From: RUG191 sp045642225
GTDB lineage: Bacteria > Bacillota > Clostridia > Lachnospirales > Lachnospiraceae
Direction of reading: 5' to 3'
NCBI GenBank assembly: GCA_045642225.1
Contig: JAZUIN010000001.1
Span: 1-30,989 of the forward strand
Length of the DNA stretch: 30,989 nt
Shown: in pieces, positions 22,938-30,901 of the stretch
Position numbering within the stretch: the stretch's first letter is position 1
Layout of the letters: each line of letters starts with the position of its first letter
Notes under the pieces: model-generated
The model's input: only the letters and a program-made list of their open reading frames with translations
What the model was told of the DNA's origin: nothing
The model's database searches: none
Translations under genes and position numbers: made by a program

Positions 22938-24407
22938 ATGTATACGAAAAATGATGTAATAAATCTTACAATAGAAGATATGTCTGTTAATGGTGAGGGT
23001 ATAGGTCATGCTGAAGGTATGACCTTTTTTGTTAAGGACGCAGTTGTTGGAGACGAAATAGTTGCAGGGGTAACCAAAGTTAAGAAGAATTACTGTTATG
23101 CAAGAGTTATAGAAGTGACAAGTCCATCCGCCTACAGGAGTACTCCTAAATGCAAAGTTGCAAAGCAATGTGGCGGATGCCAGTTGCAAGCATTGTCTTA
23201 TGATAAGCAATTAGAACTTAAAGCATCAAGTGTTGCAAATAGTTTGATTCGTATAGGAGGTTTTTCGCCTGAATATATTGAAAATGTAATGGCGCCAATA
23301 ATCGGAATGGACGAGCCTTATCATTATAGAAATAAGACACAGTATCCTGTTAGACGAGACAGAAATGGTGAAGTTCAGGTCGGATTCTATCAAGCAAGAA
23401 GCCATGAGATTGTTCCGATAAAGCAATGCTTCTTAAGTAAGTCTATAAGCGATGAAGTAGTTGGAGTAGTCAAGGCATGGATTGTGAATGAGTCAATAAG
23501 TGTGTATGACGAGAAGAATAACACTGGAGATATTAGACACATATTGGTTAGATATGGATTTGATAGTAAAGAAATAATGGTGTGTCTTGTCGTAAATAAC
23601 AATATTGCAGATATTAAGAAATCAATTAATGACTCGACTAAGAGCGGGAAGAAATGGCAGAAGTTAATAGATGAGCTATCTGTGATTGAAGGAATGACAT
23701 CGATCGTTCTTAATGAAAATGTTAAAAATACAAATGTTATTCTTGGTGAAAAGACGGTTTGTATTCATGGAAGAGAATATATTAAGGATAGTATTGGTGG
23801 AGTAGAGTTTAACATTTCCGCAAATTCATTTTATCAAGTTAATCCTATACAAACTGAGAAATTGTATGGTAAGGCATTAGAATATGCCTCGCTTACGGGA
23901 GCGGAAAATGTATGGGATTTATACTGTGGAATAGGAACAATAAGCTTGTTCTTGAGTAAAAATGCCAAGTCTGTATTTGGGGTTGAAGTTGTACCGCAGG
24001 CAATAGAAGATGCATTAGGGAATGCAAGAGAAAACGATATAAGAAATGCAACATTTGTAGTTGGTAAAGCAGAAGATATTATAAGAGAAATCGAATGGAG
24101 AGATACTCCTGAGGGAGTATCAAGACGAGGGGGTTTAGAATATAATGGCAAGAAAGAAAGTGTTGCATATCCAGATGTAATAGTGGTAGATCCTCCAAGA
24201 AAGGGTTGTGACGAGGCATGTATTAATACTATGTTAGAGCTTGAACCTGAAAGAATTGTATATGTGAGCTGCAATCCTTCAACACTTGCGAGGGATCTTA
24301 AAATACTATGTGAAGAGAAGTATACATTAGAGGCAGTTACACCGGTAGATATGTTTCCGCAGTCGGGGCACGTTGAGACTGTCGTGTTGATGACAAGAAC
24401 TAAATAG
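22938..24407 (+). CDS. rlmD: 23S rRNA (uracil-5-)-methyltransferase RlmD/RumA type
   Basis: An S-adenosylmethionine-dependent enzyme making 5-methyluridine in 23S rRNA. The 489-residue protein has an N-terminal TRAM domain, then the [4Fe-4S] ligands Cys72, Cys78, Cys81 and Cys164 (KCKVAKQCGGC and KQCF). The methyltransferase domain carries DLYCGIGTISLFL, VVDPPRKG and the catalytic Cys445 in YVSCNPSTLARD. It ends with the conserved GHVETVVLM. A segment of about 25 residues around 389-413 (RDTPEGVSRRGG...) looks extra compared with the family and holds a perfect 8-bp-arm palindrome. Whether it modifies one or two uridines (RlmCD) cannot be told. The 3' end is a known integration site in Firmicutes. 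Confidence 0.93.
   Translation: MYTKNDVINLTIEDMSVNGEGIGHAEGMTFFVKDAVVGDEIVAGVTKVKKNYCYARVIEVTSPSAYRSTPKCKVAKQCGGCQLQALSYDKQLELKASSVANSLIRIGGFSPEYIENVMAPIIGMDEPYHYRNKTQYPVRRDRNGEVQVGFYQARSHEIVPIKQCFLSKSISDEVVGVVKAWIVNESISVYDEKNNTGDIRHILVRYGFDSKEIMVCLVVNNNIADIKKSINDSTKSGKKWQKLIDELSVIEGMTSIVLNENVKNTNVILGEKTVCIHGREYIKDSIGGVEFNISANSFYQVNPIQTEKLYGKALEYASLTGAENVWDLYCGIGTISLFLSKNAKSVFGVEVVPQAIEDALGNARENDIRNATFVVGKAEDIIREIEWRDTPEGVSRRGGLEYNGKKESVAYPDVIVVDPPRKGCDEACINTMLELEPERIVYVSCNPSTLARDLKILCEEKYTLEAVTPVDMFPQSGHVETVVLMTRTK
23003..23030 (+). terminator. Terminator-like hairpin inside rlmD
   Basis: AGGTCAT (23003-23009) pairs perfectly with ATGACCT (23019-23025), followed by five T, about 70 bases into the coding sequence. 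It could be a chance structure or an early attenuator of rlmD. Confidence 0.35.
23136..23147. repeat. Related palindrome AGGAGTACTCCT in rlmD
   Basis: A 12-base perfect palindrome made of the same ACTCCT/AGGAGT half-sites as the 16-nt set, in the opposite arrangement. Confidence 0.5.
24104..24119. repeat. Palindrome copy 5 (TACTCC-TGAG-GGAGTA)
   Basis: A perfect palindrome whose arms extend to eight bases (24102-24121). It encodes DTPEGVS within the apparently inserted segment of RlmD. Confidence 0.75.
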
Positions 24408-24442
24408 AAAAGTGGCAGAAATGCCGTAAATAAAGGGTTTGC

Positions 24443-24485
24443 AGACCAAAGGTTGCATTTTCGGATGTTGCCTTTGGTCTTTTTT
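24443..24485 (+). terminator. Terminator after rlmD
   Basis: AGACCAAAGG (24443-24452) pairs perfectly with CCTTTGGTCT (24471-24480), followed by five further T. It closes the yhaM-rlmD unit and marks the left edge of the accessory region. Confidence 0.9.
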
Positions 24486-24757
24486 AGTTATCTCTGGAAA
24501 CTTATCAGTGGTTAGAGAGCAAGTGAAAAATACAGAAGTGTGGGGGTTAGGATTTCTGCAATGGCGGTTGTGGCTGGAATTGCAGGAGAGCAGATGAGAT
24601 AGGGTTGCAACTACACTATTGTTATATGAGGTTGAGAATACAGAAATATTAAAACATCGCATTGTATTGGTCGCAAGATATTGCGAAAAATGTGCGTTAG
24701 TGATATGATAATTATAATTATTAAACTGTACTGTAATCGCATGTGAGGTTTGAGAAA
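24486..24757. other. Non-coding, G-rich gap before the restriction locus
   Basis: No gene is visible. The stretch from about 24500 to 24620 is richer in G than the rest of the window. It holds a 9-bp stem with one G-U pair (24554-24562 with 24579-24587, loop of 16). A short open frame here (24516-24602) has no start with a ribosome binding site and may be a decayed gene fragment. The last 90 bases hold the promoter and palindromes of the regulator gene. Confidence 0.5.
24671..24709 (+). promoter_or_regulatory. Promoter and palindromic operator of the type I R-M operon
   Basis: TTGCGA (24681-24686), a 17-base spacer and TATGAT (24704-24709, extended TGATATGAT). The -35 box is the right arm of the inverted repeat TCGCAA-GATA-TTGCGA (24671-24686). 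A repressor bound there would block the promoter, and the small XRE protein encoded next is the obvious candidate. Confidence 0.65.
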
Positions 24758-24973
24758 ATGGCTGTATCATACAATAAATTATATAAAGTTCTTGAAGAAA
24801 AGAATGTAACAATGGTAGAACTCAGAAAGGCCGCAGATATAGCACCAAATACAATGACACGTATTAGAAAAAATGAAGAGGTATCATTGGATGTGTTAGG
24901 TAGAATCTGTGGAGTCTTACATTCTGACTTTGGGGAAATAATGGAGTATGTAGAAGAAGCAAAGGAGGTGTAG
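24758..24973 (+). CDS. XRE-family HTH regulator of the R-M operon
   Basis: A 71-residue Cro/C1-type protein consisting almost only of the DNA-binding domain: YNKLYKVLEEKNVTMVELRK, then the turn and recognition helix AADIAPNTMTRIRKNEEVSL, then LDVLGRICGVLHSDFGEIMEY. It starts at ATG 24758; an upstream in-frame GTG at 24743 lacks a good ribosome binding site. The hsdR ribosome binding site lies within its last codons and hsdR starts six bases after its stop. The gene is thus the first of the restriction-modification operon. It probably works like a controller protein, restraining expression through the palindrome upstream. Confidence 0.85.
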   Translation: MAVSYNKLYKVLEEKNVTMVELRKAADIAPNTMTRIRKNEEVSLDVLGRICGVLHSDFGEIMEYVEEAKEV

Positions 24974-24979
24974 AGAACT

Positions 24980-27900
24980 ATGGGTAGACCAGAGGACTCT
25001 AGGGTTAAGATACCAGCTCTTGTTCATTTTACAAGACTGGGGTATAAATATATGTCCATAAAAGATAAAACTCGTGGCTTGGATTATGACCCAGACACCA
25101 ATATTTTTTATGCTCTTTTTACTGATGCTATTAATCGTATAAATGGGGTTGAACTCAGTGTTGATGATGCAAAGAAGATTATCGAGGAAATAAAAATTAA
25201 ACTGGATAATGATGACTTAGGTAAGTCATTTTATCAGTTGTTAAAAGAAGGTATAAACGGTTTACAGTTAATCGATTTTAATAGAAAAAATAGTAGTGAT
25301 AAAAACAGCTATGTGGTGGTTACAGAATTGCCATATGAAAGCGGTGATGATAATTTCAGACCGGATATTGTGGTTTTGATAAATGGTATGCCGTTATCAT
25401 TCGTAGAGGTAAAGCGCCAAAATAATAGAGAGGGTATTCTTGTTGAGCGTGAAAGAATGACAAGAAGATTTGCAAACCCTATATATAAGAAATATGTGAA
25501 TATCACACAGTTCACAGTGTTCTCAAATAATAATGAATATGATGATACCGATATTGAGCCAATACAGGGTGCATTCTATGCTTCAAGTAATTATGGAAGA
25601 ATGTTCTTCAGCAAATTCCGCGAGCAGAGGGCTGATGAATTAAAGCAGTATATTAGTGAAACAGACCAGGCAATAGAGCAGTTTATTTTGGAAGATAATA
25701 ACCTTATTGCTATAAAAGGAACTCCAGAATATCAGACATCTATTTCTGCAGATTCTCCGACCAATAGAATTGTGACATCATTGTATGTGCCGGAGAGAGT
25801 TATTTTTATGCTCTATTATGGTCTGTGCTATAAAACAACTACAGATAAAAATGGAATTACTACAATCGAAAAACATATTATGCGTTATCCACAGTTCTTT
25901 GCAACATTGGCCATTCGAGATAAATTGAATGATGGCGTTAAAAAGGGCGTTATTTGGCATACACAGGGCAGCGGAAAGACTGCGTTGGCATTCTCTAATG
26001 TTCATTATTTAAAAGATTACTTTCAGTCAAATGGTAAAATTGCCAAGTTCTATTTTATCGTGGATAGAATTGATTTAGCTACGCAGGCAAAGAATGAATT
26101 TGAAGCTAGAGGATTAAAGGTTGTTCTAGTTGATTCAAAAGAAAGCTTTAAGTCCAATATTGCCTCAGTGGGAGAAGATGATAAGAGTGGAAAAACAACT
26201 ATTACCGTTGTAAATATACAAAAGTTTTCATCAGAATCTATTACGCAGAAGTCTGACTATAATGTCAGTGTTCAAAGAGTATATTTCATGGATGAAGCAC
26301 ATAGAAGTTATAATCCAAAAGGCTCCTTCCTAGCAAACTTAATGGCATCTGATAGAGAGGCTGTTATGATTGCGTTGACAGGAACTCCTCTTATTGGAGA
26401 GGGTTATAATACGAAGGATATTTTTGGTGATTACATCCACAAATATTACTATAACCAGTCAATTGCTGATGGTTATACGCTCCGTCTTATAAGGGAGGAA
26501 ATAGAAACATCCTACAAATCTAAGATTAAGACTACTCTTGAGCAACTTGAGATACAAATGGGCTCCTTTAAAAAGCAGGAAGTATATGCACATCCAAAGT
26601 TTGTTGCAGATATGGTTGATTATATAATTGCAGATTTCAGAAAGGGACGTGTAGCTTTAGATGATTCCATAGGTGCAATGATAGTATGTGATTCTGCTGC
26701 GCAGGCAAGAGAAGTAGATGCGCAGTTAAATAGAATAGCAGCATATACCCATGCATTGGTTCTTCATGATGAAGGAACTAAGCAGGATAGGAAAGATATT
26801 CAAGAGGATTTTAAGAAGGGAAATATCGATATTCTTGTAGTATATAATATGCTCCTTACAGGGTTTGATGCTCCAAGATTGAAAAAGCAGTATCTTGCTA
26901 GAATGATTAAAGCTCATAACCTGCTACAGACATTAACAAGAGTAAATCGTCCGTACCGGGATTACCATTATGGTTATGTAGTTGATTTTGCCAATATCAA
27001 GGATGAATTTGATAAAACTAATCAGGCATACTTTGAAGAATTGCAGAGTGAGCTGGGAGATGAAGTTCAGAATTATAGTGATATCTTTAAGAGCAAAGAA
27101 GATATTGAGAGTGACTTACAGAATATAAAAAATCAATTATTTTTATATGATACTGAAAATGTAGTCGGCTTTATAAATCAGATTAATTCGATTGATGAAA
27201 AAGGTACATTGCTTGATTTAAAGAAGGCTTTAGAAGATTATAAGATACTTAGTAATCTTATAAGACTATTTGGGTATGATGAGCTTTCAGACCATTTTGA
27301 TATTGCTAAATCCATACAGTTATTGAACGAGGTTAATAATCGTATCAGCATTATTAATTTCAAAAACAATATGCAAGAGTCAGAGGATATGTCTGGTGTT
27401 TTGAATATGGCTTTAGACCAGATCGATTTCCAATTTAGAAAGATAAATGAGGAAGAACTGGTAATAGCAGATGTATTTAGAAATGCGTTAGAGAAGACCA
27501 GAAGAGAACTTGTTGAGAGATGCCTTGACCCTAAAGACCCAGAATATATTTCATTGCTCGATGAATTGAAACGTATCTTTAAAAAGAAGAACATAGAAGA
27601 ATTAACAGCAGATGAAATGAAGAAGATGACAGAGGAACTGGATGCACTTCGTAAGAAGGCAGAAAAGCGTAATCGTGAAGATGCTATGCTTGCTGCAAAG
27701 TATCGTGGTGATGTTAAATTTATGAGAACTCATAAGCGAATCATGAGCAGCCCACCGCCAATAGGGGATCCAATAACCGTGTTTAGAATTCTTTTAAATG
27801 TAAAAGATTTGGCAGATGATAAAATTGCTCACAACGAGAGCATATTGGATAATCAGCCATATTTCTTTAAGGAATTAAGACCCGTTATAAAAGGTGCCTG

Positions 27901-27997
27901 TAGGGAACAGAATGTTTCATTAACAAGGCCGCAGTTAGATTTTATTGATACTTGTATTGCAAGTGAATATTTTGATGAAAGAGTAGGAGTTTCGTAA
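24980..27997 (+). CDS. hsdR: Type I restriction enzyme, R subunit
   Basis: The motor and nuclease subunit of a type I restriction-modification complex, which translocates and cuts unmodified DNA. The 1005-residue protein has the N-terminal nuclease motif RPDIVV...FVEVKRQ (Asp129, Glu143, Lys145). The superfamily 2 translocase follows: Walker A TQGSGKT (328-334), DEAH (438-441), LTGTPL and LLQTLTRVNRPYRDY. A helical C-terminal region binds the methylase core. Every key residue is present, so it appears intact. Its stop overlaps the hsdM start (TAATG). Glutamine is coded 31 times of 40 by CAG, unlike the glg genes, which prefer CAA. Confidence 0.95.
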   Translation: MGRPEDSRVKIPALVHFTRLGYKYMSIKDKTRGLDYDPDTNIFYALFTDAINRINGVELSVDDAKKIIEEIKIKLDNDDLGKSFYQLLKEGINGLQLIDFNRKNSSDKNSYVVVTELPYESGDDNFRPDIVVLINGMPLSFVEVKRQNNREGILVERERMTRRFANPIYKKYVNITQFTVFSNNNEYDDTDIEPIQGAFYASSNYGRMFFSKFREQRADELKQYISETDQAIEQFILEDNNLIAIKGTPEYQTSISADSPTNRIVTSLYVPERVIFMLYYGLCYKTTTDKNGITTIEKHIMRYPQFFATLAIRDKLNDGVKKGVIWHTQGSGKTALAFSNVHYLKDYFQSNGKIAKFYFIVDRIDLATQAKNEFEARGLKVVLVDSKESFKSNIASVGEDDKSGKTTITVVNIQKFSSESITQKSDYNVSVQRVYFMDEAHRSYNPKGSFLANLMASDREAVMIALTGTPLIGEGYNTKDIFGDYIHKYYYNQSIADGYTLRLIREEIETSYKSKIKTTLEQLEIQMGSFKKQEVYAHPKFVADMVDYIIADFRKGRVALDDSIGAMIVCDSAAQAREVDAQLNRIAAYTHALVLHDEGTKQDRKDIQEDFKKGNIDILVVYNMLLTGFDAPRLKKQYLARMIKAHNLLQTLTRVNRPYRDYHYGYVVDFANIKDEFDKTNQAYFEELQSELGDEVQNYSDIFKSKEDIESDLQNIKNQLFLYDTENVVGFINQINSIDEKGTLLDLKKALEDYKILSNLIRLFGYDELSDHFDIAKSIQLLNEVNNRISIINFKNNMQESEDMSGVLNMALDQIDFQFRKINEEELVIADVFRNALEKTRRELVERCLDPKDPEYISLLDELKRIFKKKNIEELTADEMKKMTEELDALRKKAEKRNREDAMLAAKYRGDVKFMRTHKRIMSSPPPIGDPITVFRILLNVKDLADDKIAHNESILDNQPYFFKELRPVIKGACREQNVSLTRPQLDFIDTCIASEYFDERVGVS

Positions 27998-29646
27998 TGG
28001 ATACAAATCAGATAATGGCTGATACCAAAAGGATGATTGATGATCTTAAAACGGTATGCGGTAACTTCGGACTTGGTAATGCACCAAGTGAATATAAAAT
28101 TATTACAGAAGTGTTTTTGTATAAATATCTGAATGATAAGTTTCTACATGAGATTCGTCTAGTGGACGACAAGTGGAAAAATAGTGCTAATTTAGAAGAG
28201 GCGTTGAGCAAATTATCCGAGGATGAGTATGATGATTTGCTTGATGAACTTCCTGCATCGACAGCGGTATTACAGAGAGAACATTTGATTTCGTATCTGT
28301 TTAATCATAAGAATCAGAAAAAAGCAGATGGGGTTAAGTCATTTAGCGAATTATTTGATGACACACTTATTGAAATATCTAATCTGAATATTCAGATATT
28401 TTCAGTTCATGCAGGTGGAGAAGATGTCATTAAGCTATTTGATGCACTATCTCAATATGTAATTGAGACAAATAAAAGAGATGATTTTTGTAGAGCAATA
28501 ATAGATAAACTTGTGAATTTTAGCTTTGAAAATGTTTTCCAACAGAAATATGATTTTTTTGCGACAATATTCGAATATTTGATAAAGGACTATAATAAGG
28601 ATTTTGGTAAGTATGCAGAATATTATACACCTCATTCAATAGCAAGTATAATAGCGAAAATAATGGTTCCGAAAGAAGTCCAAAATGTAACTGTTTATGA
28701 CCCGGCAGCAGGATCAGGTACTCTTGTTTTGGCATTGGCACATGAAATTGGTGAGAGCAATTGCACTATTTATACGCAGGACATTACACAAAAGTCGAAT
28801 GAGTTTTTAAGATTGAATTTAATATTAAATAACCTGGTCCATTCATTAGGCAATGTTGTTCACGGAGATACATTGTTAGAGCCACAACATTATAATCGTC
28901 AAAAAAATGAATTAGCTCATTTCGAATATATAGTTTCTAATCCACCATTCAATGTGGATTTTAGTGATAATAGAGACACATTGGCTGGCGAGAACTATAA
29001 GGAAAGATTTTGGGCGGGAGTTCCTAAGATACCAGATAAGGACAAAGATAAGATGGCAATATATCTTCTTTTTGTTCAGCATATAGTTTATTCAATGAAA
29101 GAAAATGGTAAGGCTGCAATTGTAGTTCCAACAAATTTTTTAACAGCGGGAAGCGGAATTCAAAAAAAAATTAGGGAATACATTATAAAAGAGAAGATGT
29201 TAAAAGGTGCAATTTCGATGCCAAGCAATATATTTGCTACTACGGGTACAAATGTATCTATTCTCTTTTTGGAGCGCAGTGAAGATAATAAATACGCTTT
29301 TCTTATGGATGCTTCCAATATGGGGCATAAGGAAAAACTAGATGGAAAAAATCAAAGAACCGTTTTGAATGACGAAGAAATAAAGAAGATAATATCTAAT
29401 TTCAGTAATGAATGCGAGGAGGAAAATTTCTGCGTCAAAGTAGATTATTCGAAAATAAAGAATAAAAAATATTCATTTAGTGCAGGGCAGTTTTTCGAAG
29501 TTAAAATCGAATATGTTGAAATGACGGAGGAAAGTTTCAAAAAAGAGATTGATGAGCATAAAAAGAGACTAAAGATATTATTTGATGAGGGCAAAAAATA
29601 CGAGACAGAAATTCTTAAAAAATTGGAGAGTATTAAATTATGCTAA
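27997..29646 (+). CDS. hsdM: Type I restriction-modification, M subunit
   Basis: The N6-adenine DNA methyltransferase of the complex. The 549-residue protein has an N-terminal helical domain, then the SAM loop VYDPAAGSGTLVLA (233-246) and the catalytic NPPF (315-318, in IVSNPPFNVDF). A C-terminal coiled region (about 500-545) contacts HsdS. It overlaps hsdR by one base and hsdS by seven, implying coupled translation. No motif is missing. Confidence 0.95.
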   Translation: MDTNQIMADTKRMIDDLKTVCGNFGLGNAPSEYKIITEVFLYKYLNDKFLHEIRLVDDKWKNSANLEEALSKLSEDEYDDLLDELPASTAVLQREHLISYLFNHKNQKKADGVKSFSELFDDTLIEISNLNIQIFSVHAGGEDVIKLFDALSQYVIETNKRDDFCRAIIDKLVNFSFENVFQQKYDFFATIFEYLIKDYNKDFGKYAEYYTPHSIASIIAKIMVPKEVQNVTVYDPAAGSGTLVLALAHEIGESNCTIYTQDITQKSNEFLRLNLILNNLVHSLGNVVHGDTLLEPQHYNRQKNELAHFEYIVSNPPFNVDFSDNRDTLAGENYKERFWAGVPKIPDKDKDKMAIYLLFVQHIVYSMKENGKAAIVVPTNFLTAGSGIQKKIREYIIKEKMLKGAISMPSNIFATTGTNVSILFLERSEDNKYAFLMDASNMGHKEKLDGKNQRTVLNDEEIKKIISNFSNECEEENFCVKVDYSKIKNKKYSFSAGQFFEVKIEYVEMTEESFKKEIDEHKKRLKILFDEGKKYETEILKKLESIKLC

Positions 29647-30824
29647 AATTTGTTAAGATGTGTGAAATCGCTGATTTGACAGTGGGATTTGTAGGGACAA
29701 TGGCTAGTCATTATGAAAACCAGGGTGTTCCTTTTCTGCGCTCGTTAAATGTGAAACCATTCTTTATTTCTGATAATGATATAAAATATATTTCAGAAGA
29801 ATTTAATGAGACACTGAAGAAATCACAGCTTCGAAAAAATGATATTATTATTGTTCGAACAGGACTTCCCGGAACATGTACGGTGATTCCTTCTGAGTAT
29901 GATGGCTGTAATTGTGCAGATGTTGTAATTGTGCATCCTAATACAGAGATGGTAGACCCTTTTTATCTAGCTGCGTATATAAATTATTGGGGGCAGAAAC
30001 AGATTCTCGATAATAAAGTTGGGTCGATACAAAAGCATTTTAATGTTCATTCGGCGGAAGAAATGTTAATTGCATTGCCAACATTAGATGAGCAGAAAAA
30101 AGTTGCTGAAGTAATAAACAGCATTAATGGAAAGATAAAAAACAGCACAGAAAAGAAAACGGAAATTGAGACGATTCTTAATTTATTGTATGAACATTGG
30201 TTTGTGCAGTTTGATTTTCCAAATGATGATGGGAAACCATACAAGGTATCGGAAGGCGAAATGGTATGGAATCCCGAAATAAAGATGGAAATTCCCAAGG
30301 AGTGGGATGTTGTTAATGTAGAAAGTCTTTTGAAAAAGGTGCAGCGAACTGAAAAAATACCGGCTACTGCATATTTAGGAAAGGGAAAACTGCCGATTGT
30401 CGACCAAAGTGGGGGGATGATTGCAGGGTATACAGATAGAACTGATGTTGAGCTCTCATTTGAAGATGGTTGCATTGTTTTTGGAGACCACACACGAGTG
30501 GTAAAATATGTTGGATTTCCTTTTGCACGTGGGGCAGATGGAACGCAAGTTTTAGATTCTAACTCGGATAGAATGCCTAATACATTGTTTTATCAGTCAA
30601 TAAAAGCAATTGATTTGCCTAGCCAAGGGTACGCTCGCCATTTTAAATTCCTAAAGGATTCAAAAGTAATTGTGCCGAGTAGAAAAGTAGGACAATTATA
30701 TTTAAAAGAAACAAAAGAAATGTACCGAATGTATTCTGATTTGGAATTGGAAATTGAAGAGTTAGTCAGAGTTAGAAATAGAGTGTTGCCGTTATTAATG
30801 AATGGTCAAGCAAAAGTAATATAA
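29640..30824 (+). CDS. hsdS: Type I restriction enzyme, specificity subunit
   Basis: The DNA-recognition subunit that sets the target sequence. The 394-residue protein shows the two-fold layout: target domain 1 (about 1-155), a conserved helical spacer with LPTLDEQKKVAEVINSINGK, target domain 2 (about 215-360) and a C-terminal helix with SDLELEIEELVRVRNRVLPL. It is full length. There is no second hsdS fragment or invertase in the visible sequence, so phase variation by inversion is not indicated. The recognition site cannot be predicted. No terminator is visible after its stop. Confidence 0.93.
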   Translation: MLKFVKMCEIADLTVGFVGTMASHYENQGVPFLRSLNVKPFFISDNDIKYISEEFNETLKKSQLRKNDIIIVRTGLPGTCTVIPSEYDGCNCADVVIVHPNTEMVDPFYLAAYINYWGQKQILDNKVGSIQKHFNVHSAEEMLIALPTLDEQKKVAEVINSINGKIKNSTEKKTEIETILNLLYEHWFVQFDFPNDDGKPYKVSEGEMVWNPEIKMEIPKEWDVVNVESLLKKVQRTEKIPATAYLGKGKLPIVDQSGGMIAGYTDRTDVELSFEDGCIVFGDHTRVVKYVGFPFARGADGTQVLDSNSDRMPNTLFYQSIKAIDLPSQGYARHFKFLKDSKVIVPSRKVGQLYLKETKEMYRMYSDLELEIEELVRVRNRVLPLLMNGQAKVI

Positions 30825-30865
30825 ATAAACATAATTAACTTGCTATTTCTGGGCTTTAGAGTGAT

Positions 30866-30901
30866 ATATGTACATACCAAAAAAGGAGGTCATGTACATA
30901 T
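30866..30901. promoter_or_regulatory. Perfect inverted repeat enclosing a ribosome binding site
   Basis: ATATGTACAT (30866-30875) and ATGTACATAT (30892-30901) form a 10-bp stem. The 16-base loop contains AAAAGGAGGTC, and the first two bases of the start codon lie in the stem. Each arm contains the self-complementary ATGTACAT. It could be a repressor site or a translation control hairpin. Confidence 0.7.

Noticed and set aside
24561..24602. A 13-codon ORF in the gap before the restriction operon
   Set aside because: There is no ribosome binding site at its start and the peptide is too short to judge.
26379..26402. CTCC...GGAG match in hsdR as a further palindrome copy
   Set aside because: The arms are short and lie in the conserved helicase motif GTPLIGEGYN, so chance is the simpler explanation.
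29640..30824. Phase-variable hsdS by DNA inversion
   Set aside because: No second hsdS copy, inverted repeat pair or recombinase gene is visible within the window.
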